Positions 55,576-64,000 of a DNA stretch of 64,000 nucleotides are shown here, one piece after another. The translations under genes were made by a program, and so were the position numbers. Each line of letters begins with the position of its first letter. The stretch's first letter is position 1. The notes beneath the pieces were generated by a model. That model ran no database searches and was not told the origin of the DNA. It worked only from the letters and a program-made list of their open reading frames with translations. Origin of the DNA: Euclidia mi (taxonomy: Eukaryota > Arthropoda > Insecta > Lepidoptera > Erebidae); contig OX123182.2 of the NCBI GenBank assembly GCA_944739405.2, positions 39,619,598 through 39,683,597 of the forward strand. The letters run 5' to 3'.

Positions 55576-55782
55576 TCTTAATATATAAAATCCTTGAGTT
55601 ACTGACTGACTGACAGACACGCTACAGCCGAAACTATTGGGCGCAGGAAGCTGAAATTTGGCATGTATGTTCCTTGGGGACCGTAGCGGTGCACTAAGAA
55701 GGGATTTCCCGAAATTCCCACGGGATCCGCCAAAACGGGTAATTTAAAAAAATATGCAGGCGTACCTGCTGGCGTCCTCTAG
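55576..55782 (+). mobile_element. Non-autonomous Helitron, copy 4
   Basis: 207 bp, A before TC and T after CTAG. It sits between ORF1 and the start of ORF2 of the LINE, and its 3' end runs in frame into ORF2. Confidence 0.85.
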
Positions 55783-55811
55783 TATTATTATATTCATTAA
55801 GTATATTTGCA

Positions 55812-58238
55812 GCCATTGATATTGATAGCATTAGTGATGATGAAAGCTTCTACTCAATATGTAGTATAGATGACAGCTTCACCAGTATACCGTCACTTGC
55901 CGGCAGTCTTCATCCACTATTTTCTGATGTACCTAAAAATTTCAATGCCGTTCATATCAATGCCCAAAGCATTCCAGCACATTTCCCTGATATGCTGGCC
56001 AATCTAGACTGTAAGAACCTTCATGCTATCCTTGTTTCTGAGTCATGGCTTAAGCCCTATCTGCCTTCTTCATTATACTCCCTACCTGGTTTTCAACTTA
56101 TCAGAAATAATCGAGCGGTCGGGGGCGGTGGGGGTGTTGCCATATATCTTCGCTCACATATCCCATATACAATTGTAAGTATGTCTGCACAACCACCGCC
56201 ACCAAATGCCGGTGAACATTTATTTCTGGAAGTTGCACTAAACCACACTAAAGTCCTTCTCGGCGTTTTCTACTGTCCTTCCCTACGTATTGATTATTTT
56301 TCGACCTTTGAAACCGTATTGGTTAATCTTGTGCCTTCTTACAGTCATGTTATCATAATGGGTGATTTTAATACTTGTCTGCTAAAAAATGATTCTCGCT
56401 CTTCTTCCCTTCTTTCTACTTCTATAGCCTGTAACTTGTCTATACTACTCTTAAGAGCAACTCATCACTTCCCTAACTCTACACCTTCTCTCCTTGATAT
56501 AATCATGGTTTCCTCTAAGGAACATGTCACCATGCACGGGCAATATCCAGCAGATATGTTCTCTTACCATGATTTGATCTACATATCTTACAAAATCCGT
56601 CCACCTAAAATGAAGCGTAACATCCTAATGCAGCGTAATTTTGGTGGCATGAACACCGATGCTCTTTGTTAAGATGTCAGTGATATTGACTGGACTCCAC
56701 TTTTCAATGTTGAATCTGTTGATGAAAAGGTCAGCATCTTTACATCTAATATCACAGATCTATATGATAAGCAAGCACCAATTCGACCTATAAAAATAAA
56801 ACACCCTCCCTCACCGTGGCTCACTGATAGCATCAAACAGCTCATACACAAAAAAGCTACAGCAAAATTTAAATACCAAATTAGGCCTGATGAACAGAAT
56901 CTTCAAAAATATGTTGCGATCAGGAATCACTGCAATAGGGTGTGTAGGGACGCACAACGCCAACATATCCATAATTCTGTGAATAACGGAGATCCAGCGA
57001 AGGTCTGGAAATTTCTTAAAACCCTGGGGGTCGGCAAACCACGTCAACACACTATTCCTAATGACTTCAATTTTGATATGCTTAATCAACATTTTTCTGC
57101 CTTGTCCAATATTGATAGAACTACTAAAGAAAGCACTATAAATTATCTTTCATCCTTGCCAACCCCTAGTTATTCATCATTTGTCTTTAATCATTTCACC
57201 GATAGTGATGTTGAGAAGAACATAATGTCAATCACTTCCAACGCAGTTGGTAGCGACTGTGTCAGCCGTAATATGCTCCTTCCAATCCTCGATTTAATCC
57301 TGCCCATAATTACCCACATTCTTAATTACTCCCTATCCAGTGGTCAATTCCCATCAATTTGGAAAGATGCCCTAATAACTCCCATCCCAAAAACCCCTCA
57401 TCCTTCATCCTTTTCTGACTATCGTCCTATCTCCATCTTACCATTCCTCTCCAAAGTCCTCGAACGTCTCGTCCACAGTCAAATCAACTCGTTCCTATCT
57501 AAAAATAATCTCCTTAATCCTTTCCAATCCGGTTTCCGTTCGGGTCATAGTACCGCTACAACCCTTGTCAATATTACGAATGACAAAAGGGCTGGTATGG
57601 AAGGCGGACAGCTCACAATCCTAGATTCTAAATCAATAAATAATCTGCTAGATTTTAGCAACGCCTTCAATACAGTGGATCATGACGTTCTACTTAGCCG
57701 TCTTTGCTCTCTTAACATATCTCCTACTGTGATTGATTGGTTTCGTAGTTACCTGTGTGGCCGCCGACAACGTATACGCATTGAAAACTCACTTTCGTCT
57801 TGGTGTAACACTACTGTTGGTGTGCCCCAGGGTGGCGTGTTATCTCCTTTACTTTTCGCAATGTTTATAAATTCTATATCTAACAATCTTCGCTCTTCCT
57901 ATCACCTTTATGCAGATGATCTCCAGATCTATACGCAGTCGCCATTCGCACAGTTATCAGATTCTATAGATACCATCAACAATGATCTTGCACAGATTAG
58001 CAGCTGGAGTAAATCCTATGGACTTAAAGTGAATCCCTCAAAAACCCAGGTTATTGTTGTTGGTAGTTCGAGAATGATAGCGAAAATCGACTGGTCACAA
58101 TTTCCTGACATTATTTTTAATGGCACAGTTATTCCTATACAGGATAAAGTAAAGAATCTGGGCCTAACTATCGATTCAACCCTCTCCTGGCGCTCGCAGA
58201 TCCAAGAAGTGAGTCGTAAGGTGTTTGCATCGGCAGGT
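55812..58238 (+). pseudogene. LINE ORF2, endonuclease and RT, one in-frame stop, split
   Basis: One frame from about 55812: NFNAVHINAQSIP, ILVSESWLKPYL, GGGVAIYLR and VIIMGDFNTCLL make up an AP-like endonuclease; SYHDLI stands where SDHDLI is usual. A TAA at 56670-56672 interrupts it, after which the same frame continues (DVSDIDWTPLFN). RT follows: DYRPISILPFLSKVLERLVH, NPFQSGFRSGHSTATTL, LLDFSNAFNTVDHDVLLSRL, GVPQGGVLSPLLFAMFIN and YHLYADDLQIY. It stops at VFASAGSL, where another LINE inserted. The protein resumes at 61191. The single stop and SDH loss make it non-functional even without the insertion. Confidence 0.85.
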
Positions 58239-58270
58239 TCACTAAACTCAAACTCAAACTCAAACTCAAA

Positions 58271-58882
58271 ATCATTTATTCATTTAGGCCACAAAGTGAC
58301 GCTTATGAACGTCAAAAGTTAAAGTTAATTACTAGATGATTCTAGATGATTCTACATTTACATTTACTGCCACGTTCGCAATGCAATAGGTAGAACCACG
58401 AGAAAGAACGGGCAATAAAACTCGTGGCCACTCTTTTTAACTGCCAGTATAATGGTTTTACATGTTATATTTGTAAGGAGCTGCAACTGTTTCACATTGT
58501 GAGTTATCTACTATTGCAAAAGTTAATAGTTATTGATATCATACTCAAGCAATAAATTATGTTCATTTATTAAGCCTCCCAAAGTGAATATGGTGAAACA
58601 GGAGCATCCACTTACGTCTTTTGATGTAAGCAACTCGCGAACATGACTGTTCTGATCTATGGTGGAACAGTATGTTCCGAAAAGTAATGCAGCAATTTAC
58701 AATCTATTAGTTAGCAGTTCATGACCACGAGTTACCCTCACCTTACAAATCCAATAAATTATAATAAAAAGAGTAGAACAAGAATGCAAATGTAGCATAA
58801 AAAGAGAATACGGTAATTAACTACACTATAAAACTGCCTATTGACCTAATAATAAAAATAAATTGACCTAATAAAAGAATAT
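58271..58882 (-). repeat. 3' UTR of the inner LINE
   Basis: About 610 bp, non-coding, between the ORF2 stop and the TTTGAG tail. It includes TGGCCACGAGTTTTATTGCC (minus strand) and GAACGTGGCAGTAAATG. Confidence 0.65.
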
Positions 58883-61190
58883 TTATTTCCAAGCGTACTT
58901 GTCGTCAAAATACTCATTTAAACTATAATATGCCTTTAGTAAAAGATTATTTTTAACAATTGTCTGAAACGACCTTAAAGGCAAGTCTAAAATATTACTC
59001 GGTATTTTATTATAGATTCTTATACTAAGACCAATAAAAGAGCTATGCGTTTTGTGTAAACGGAAATATGGTACACATAATTTGTGCCTGTTCCTAGTAT
59101 TAATATTGTGTATGTCACTATTCATTTTGTAAGAATTTATATGTAGTCGTACATGCATAACACTGGCATAAATATATTGTGATGCTACAGTAAGAATACC
59201 AATCGTTTTAAATTTTTCTTTAAGTGAGACTCTTGTCTTTAACTGGTAAATGGCCCTAACTGCTCGTTTTTGTAATATAAAAATATTTTCGATGTCAGCG
59301 GCCCTACCCCATAATAATATGCCATATGACATAACACTATGAAAATAGCTAAAATAAACCAATCTAGCCGTATCGACATCAGTCAACCTACGAACCTTCT
59401 TAATGGCATAAGCAGCTGAGCTAAGTTTCCCTGAGAGATATGTAACGTGCGCACCCCACTGTAATTTCGAATCAAGTGTTATTCCTAGAAATAATGTAGA
59501 TTCAGATGTTTCGAGAACATCGTCATTTAGAGCTATACTAGGACCAAGGTTTCTGACATTAGGCAGAGCAAACTTAATACATTTTGTTTTTTTGGCGTTC
59601 AGTACCAGATTGTTTACATTAAACCATTTAGTTACTTGAATGAGCGCACTGTTTATTTCGTTAAAATGTTCCTTATTTCTATCTACTTTGAATATCAAAG
59701 AAGTATCGTCAGCAAACAGTACAACGTCACAAATGTTTTTCAAGTAAAAAGGTAAATCGTTTATGTAAACAAGAAACAGGAAAGGCCCTAGGATGCTGCC
59801 TTGCGGCACTCCCAAATCAACAGGTAAGCCACTGGATTTTGAGCCGTTTATTTCAACACATTGGATTCTGTCACTTAAGTATGACTTAATGACTTCCAAT
59901 GCTTTAGTCTGTACGCCGTAATGTCTAAGTTTGCATAAGAGCGTTTCATGGCAGACACAATCGAATGCTTTCGAAAGGTCGCAAAACACACCAATAGCAT
60001 TTTGGGCATTCTCCCATGCACTGAATATGTGTTTAAGTAACGCTACTCCTGCATCTGTTGTCGAGTGACCCTTGGTAAATCCATATTGCTCACTATGAAG
60101 GAGGCTGTTTAGATTAAAATGTCTAAGTAATTGCTTGAGTATGATCTTTTCAAAAATCTTACTAAAGGCAGGTAGTATCGATATTGGCCTATAATTACTA
60201 GGATCAGTCTTACTGCCGGATTTGAAAAGAGGTATTATCCTACTGTGTTTCATAAGATCGGGAAAAACACCTGATTCAATACACTTATTAAATAAGTTGC
60301 TTAAATAAGGAGCTACTACATCAATTATACTTTTTAAAACCTTAACAGAAATGCCCCAGAGATCACCTGTATTCTTAGACTCTAGAGATTGAAAAGTACT
60401 TATAATGTCGGTAGAATTAATACAATCGAACTTAAATAATACATCACATTTTCCTACACTAGATTCTAATAGGTTTTCTGCGACTATAGCTGATGATTTT
60501 AATTCTCTAGTAGTAGTAATCGGTATGCTAGCAAAGAATTTATTAAATGTGTGTGCAACTTCTTTGTCATTATGAATAAATTTGTCACTATCAAATAAAC
60601 TAAAACTATTACCTCTAAGTGTTGTCTTACCTGTTGCTTCATTAATAGCTCGCCAGGTTGCCTTAATTTTATTCGAGGATTGTTCAATTTTGTTCCTAAC
60701 GAATAATGCCTTAGCTGTATTGCACACTCTTTTAAATATCTTGGAATAATTCCTAACATACTCAGTAAAGTTCGAATCAGAATTGTATCTCTTCATACCG
60801 TACAACTCGTACATCTTTGCTCTGCTTTTGTAAATACCTGCAGTAGCCCACTCACTAAAAGCTCGAGATTCCTTAACTACTTTCTCCTTAGTCCTAAAAG
60901 TATTCTGAAATTCCTTGTTAACTACATTAAATAAATTATTGAAATTTTCATTTGGCGAATCAATCTCCTTTAAATCAGGACTCATAGCATTCATTCCAAT
61001 CAAAATTTTATTCCGGAATTCATTAAACTTATGCCTAGGTAATGGCCTAACTAACACTTTCTGTATAATGCTATCACTATAATACGGAAACCTTGCTAAT
61101 TGACCACAGTGATCCGAAGTTAATTCAGAACTAACTAATTTATTCAAAACTGTACAATTACTAAATATATTGTCAAGACAGAAGAATTTT
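58883..61190 (-). CDS. LINE ORF2 remnant: endonuclease end plus intact RT
   Basis: About 770 codons without a break. The reading begins in host sequence; LINE protein starts near CLDNIFSNCTV. TSDHCGQ marks the end of the endonuclease. Then come the linker, DPSNYRPISILPAFSKIFEK, EQYGFTKGHSTTDAG, VFCDLSKAFDCVCHETLL, LGVPQGSILGPFLFLVYIND, FADDTSLIF (catalytic DD), LVLNAKKTKCIKF and FLGITLDSKLQWGAH. The C-terminus ends DKYAWK. Truncation of the endonuclease removes autonomy, but the unbroken frame says the insertion is young. Confidence 0.9.
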
Positions 61191-61709
61191 CTTCTAAGAA
61201 GACTTAAGAATTTTCTTTCTACTGCCACCAAAATTGCACTTGCAAACTCTCTTCTATTACCCATTATTGATAACGCAGATGTCAGCTATCCAGATCTTGC
61301 CGAAAACCAGCTTGAAAAACTTGAGCGCCTTCAAAATCTCTGTATACGATTCATATTTGGATTACGCAAATACGATCATGTCTCACAATTTCGAACACAA
61401 CTCAAGTGGTTACCAATACGATATCACCGGAATGCTCACATTCTTTCTTTGCTGTACAATATACTGTTTAACCCTTCAACTCCCTCCTATCTTAAAGGAC
61501 GATTCGAATTCCTTCATACGCACAACCGTTATTTAAGGTCATCAGAAAATTTGAAACTGAAGATGCCAGTACATTCAACAGCTTTTTATGATAAATCTTT
61601 TTCTGTGACTGCTGTTCGGCTATGGAATGCATTACCGTTTCACATAAGGCAGGCTCAGACGGTAACAAGGTTCAAATCTCTAGTCAAGGATCACTATCTA
61701 TCATTATGA
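61191..61709 (+). pseudogene. Outer LINE ORF2, C-terminal part
   Basis: Continues the host frame after the insertion: LRRLKNFLSTATKIALANSL, NADVSYPDLAENQLEKLERL, QNLCIRFIFGLRKYDH, then SVTAVRLWNALPFHIRQAQT and a stop. This is the usual RT-distal segment of CR1/L2 proteins. Confidence 0.85.
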
Positions 61710-61754
61710 CATTCCTTATATAAAATTATAAGTATGTATTAAATATTATTTATG

Positions 61755-61760
<6 letters not shown>

Positions 61761-61837
<77 letters not shown>
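61761..61837. repeat. (TA)n microsatellite
   Basis: About 38 uninterrupted TA units in the 3' UTR of the outer LINE. Such runs are length-polymorphic. Confidence 0.95.
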
Positions 61838-61840
<3 letters not shown>

Positions 61841-62098
61841 ATTTATGTATGAGTAGGTATATTATTGTACTATTTATTTTATATATGTATATATTTAAAG
61901 TAAATCATAATTTACTGGTACACTGACAACTACCATTTCTTTCCTACCAATAATATCCATCCAAAGGTAGCCTGGTAGAAATCTCTGTTAGTGATAAGGC
62001 CGCCCATTGTACTATGTTTGTAAAATGATCAATTTTTAATGTCCAACTTAGTGTACAATAAAGTGTTAAATAAATAAATAAATAAATAAAATATTAGT

Positions 62099-62320
62099 CT
62101 AAGTTCGTCGTGAAATTCCTGTAGCTTTTGTAACACGGTCCTGAATTTTTTTTAAATAACCATCATGGTCTTTTTTGAAAACATTGGCTTCATTTAAGAA
62201 ATAAAGGTACACATTAAATACCATTTGCCTTGCTTGTGACTTAAGTGGCTTTCCACGTTTAAATTTATCCATTCTGGAAGAATACGTCTGAAAGAAAATG
62301 GTATGGGCAGAGTTAGACAT
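62099..62320 (-). pseudogene. Transposase N-terminal exon (IS630/Tc1/mariner superfamily)
   Basis: The minus strand encodes 73 residues: FKRGKPLKSQARQMVFNVYL, YFLNEANVFKKDHDGYLKKI, QDRVTKATGISRR. This RGKP-KSQ-R...TGIS pattern is the first helix-turn-helix of the transposase family whose C-terminal part is at 53320-54019. The stop lies six bases beyond the LINE tail, so the exon is probably cut by the LINE insertion. Linking the two parts is an inference. Confidence 0.55.
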
Positions 62321-62930
62321 ATTTTTATTAATTTGTTGTATTATTGCATTATGTACTAATATACTTTATAATATTATTTATTCCTATATCTATTTGTTTA
62401 TTGTGTGTATCTTTTTAAAATGTTTTTTCTAGTACTTAATATGTATTTTAAGTAGGTATTTTTAATTTTTTTATATTAACAAGCCGTGAAAAATGTTAGT
62501 ATATTTACCTATTTTACAAAATAAACTATTTAAATTTGAATAACATAATTAAATTCACCTTTGAAAACAAAACCAAGAAGGGTGTGTAATAGCAGCTCTA
62601 TATAAATCCACACAGAGAGAACACGTGCAGTCACCACCATTATATAAAGACGACTGACGGACCTTCGGGACCTTTGACGGACCGGCGACCGCCGCCGACC
62701 GCCCGAATTGTTTTCGATTGTGTACACATAATAATCACTCCTATTTCTTTCGAACAAGGTGCAAAATGCAAGTGCATTGTTTAGGGCTCTTACAATTCAA
62801 TGATTCGGGTGTTTCCGGGAATACGACAGTTAACGAAGATCTGCATGCGCATTATTAATTTGGGAGTACTGTACATTGTACCACAGAACCCTTAGATACT
62901 AATAATATATATAATCTAATAATAAGAATC
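62321..62930. other. Intergenic, small GC-rich patch
   Basis: GGACCTTCGGGACC and GACGGACCGGCGACCGCC near 62658-62703 stand out from AT-rich surroundings. No gene recognised. Confidence 0.4.
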
Positions 62931-62934
62931 AATA

Positions 62935-63140
62935 TAGATTAGATTAGATTAGATTAAATATTGCTTTATTGTACACCATACACAGTTATTTTACAGAGAC
63001 AAGAGAACTAGTTAAGTTTACAATTTAAATGCACAATGGGCGGCCTTATCGCTAAAAGCAATTTCTTACAGGCAACCTTTGGATGGACAGAAATAGACTA
63101 GAGAAATATAATAATTCAATGGTGTAGTAATAAAGTTACT
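62935..63140 (-). repeat. LINE 3' UTR fragment with TAGAT tail
   Basis: Tandem AGATT units at 62938-62963 precede TATTGCTTTATTGTACACC and GGGCGGCCTTATCGCTAAAA. On the minus strand this resembles the 3' UTR of the outer LINE (GATAAGGCCGCCCATTGT near 61997). It is a short 5'-truncated copy. Confidence 0.6.
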
Positions 63141-63235
63141 TGCTTAAATTAACATATACATACGGTGCATAAATACATAATAAAAGACATATTAATATAC
63201 GTGATAATATACATAATACATAATAATACATACAT

Positions 63236-64000
63236 GGTTTTAATTGTGTTAATAAATGGCTTCAGCACAATTTACTAACACTAAATGCAGAGAAAACCAA
63301 CTATGTTAAGTTTACCATACGCAAATTAATAGCACAACAAACTAACACACCACTGTATGCCCATCACTGTGGCGCCTTTTCTGGAATTCCCAGTGCTTGT
63401 CCTTGTATTAATGGCACAAATAAAATAAAATATCTAGGTATCATATTAGACGAAACACTTTCCTTCAAAGAGCATATCGAGTGTTTAAACGGTAGAATAC
63501 GTAAGTTAATATATGTCTTCAAGAAAATGCGACATATTGGTGACCCAACATTAATAAGGCAAGTGTACTTTGCTCTATGCCAGTCATTATTAACATATTG
63601 TATTACGACATGGGGGGGCGCAGGAAAAACTTTGTTACTGTCTGTTGAAAGAGCTCAGCGAGCAATTCTTAAAGTATCAACCTCCAAACCGTTCCTATAT
63701 CCAACTAATTCCCTCTACCAAGCTTGTAAAGTATTAACAGTTCGACAACTATTTATCAAGAGTATCGTATTAAAGCAACACACAGCCCTTCCCTACAGCA
63801 CTATATCTAACAACAAAAGGCGACATAATATAATATTTCCGACTAAAATTCAAACAAGACACGCATTCACATCTAAATTTTATATATTCCTGGGGCCAAT
63901 ACTTTACAAAAGACTTAACGCATTAACCAACCTAATTCCTTACACCTACTTCAAATGCAACAAAATTGTCACCAATATTCTTCTGAATATGTCATACGAA
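63236..64000 (+). pseudogene. LINE RT C-terminal half, open to the window end
   Basis: A frame of 255 codons starts without an initiator and is still open at the last base. It reads CVNKWLQHNLLTLNAEKT, IKYLGIILDETLSFKEHIE, TLIRQVYFALCQSLLTYC and SVERAQRAILKVSTSKPF. This is the thumb and connection region downstream of YADD in CR1/Jockey-group RTs. The RT core is missing, so the copy is 5'-truncated or rearranged. The rest lies beyond the window. Confidence 0.8.

Larger units (their letters stand above)
58239..61190 (-). mobile_element. 5'-truncated LINE inside the LINE
   Basis: The minus-strand copy runs from the endonuclease C-terminus (61190) to a 3' UTR and a TTTGAG tandem tail (plus strand AAACTC units at 58244-58268). 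Host sequence before is GGTTCACTA and after is CTAAGAAGAC; joined they restore the host frame. The shared CTA is the only possible duplication, so target-site duplication is minimal. The family is related to the copy at 478-2640. Confidence 0.9.
54100..62092 (+). mobile_element. CR1/L2-type LINE, two ORFs, interrupted
   Basis: Parts in order: 5' region, ORF1 (54237-54947), a Helitron (55576-55782), ORF2 (about 55812-58238), an inserted minus-strand LINE (58240-61190), the rest of ORF2 (61191-61709), a (TA)n microsatellite and a TAAATAAATAAA tail ending near 62092. The outer 5' border is uncertain and no target duplication was found. Minus-strand transposase sequence lies on both sides, so this LINE seems to have split that gene. 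Confidence 0.8.

Noticed and set aside
1..64000. CRISPR arrays, bacterial operons or riboswitches
   Set aside because: The sequence is eukaryotic (spliced genes, SINEs, LINEs); the repeats found are transposon ends, microsatellites or tandem UTR units.

Overview
The window looks like euchromatic DNA from a moth or butterfly. It is AT-rich and intron-bearing. It carries tRNA-derived SINEs of lepidopteran type, RTE-type LINEs and SINEs ending in GATGAT repeats, TC...CTAG Helitrons, and a single-exon divergent ionotropic receptor. The species cannot be told from sequence alone. Only one convincing ordinary host gene is present: the ionotropic receptor at 41988-43730. Almost everything else that can be read is transposable element, often nested.

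Layout. 478-2640: 5'-truncated LINE (minus). 3918-4123, 17963-18168, 29683-29888 and 55576-55782: four non-autonomous Helitrons, 206-207 bp each. 4635-5628: Harbinger-type MITE with TTA target duplication. 8437-8523: piggyBac-type MITE with TTAA ends. 11329-15764: a 4.4 kb LTR element (minus) with identical 415 bp LTRs, a CCAG duplication and almost no coding capacity. 17100-19812: an eight-exon, fully in-frame gene for a Myb/SANT (zeste-like) protein, the usual partner of Harbinger transposases. 19843-28996: the broken, convergently transcribed Harbinger transposase gene, split by a 7.0 kb Ty3/gypsy element (21652-28666; 396 bp LTRs, AAGG duplication, gag and pol). 31280-35290: LINE and SINE debris. 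36525-36935: tRNA-derived SINE. 37780-38260: LINE fragment. 39632-41059: mariner-like non-autonomous element. 41988-43730: ionotropic receptor. 46090-46337: SINE with 12 bp duplication. 48640-52990: a LINE pseudogene (plus) split by an intact 3.0 kb RTE element (49766-52760, minus, 972-aa ORF, 12 bp duplication). 53320-62320: a decayed IS630/Tc1/mariner-superfamily transposase gene (minus) apparently split by a CR1/L2-type LINE (plus), which holds a Helitron and a second LINE (minus, 58240-61190). 62930-64000: more LINE sequence; the last frame runs off the window.

How the parts relate. The 7.0 kb and 4.4 kb LTR elements share LTR termini, primer binding site, polypurine tract, a pre-LTR hairpin and a 3' region containing a tRNA-like A-box/B-box pair. 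The simplest reading is an autonomous element and a non-autonomous relative that it, or a close kin, moved recently. The intact Myb-like gene beside a dead Harbinger transposase is the best candidate for a gene that outlived its transposon. All functions are read from motifs; no database search was possible.
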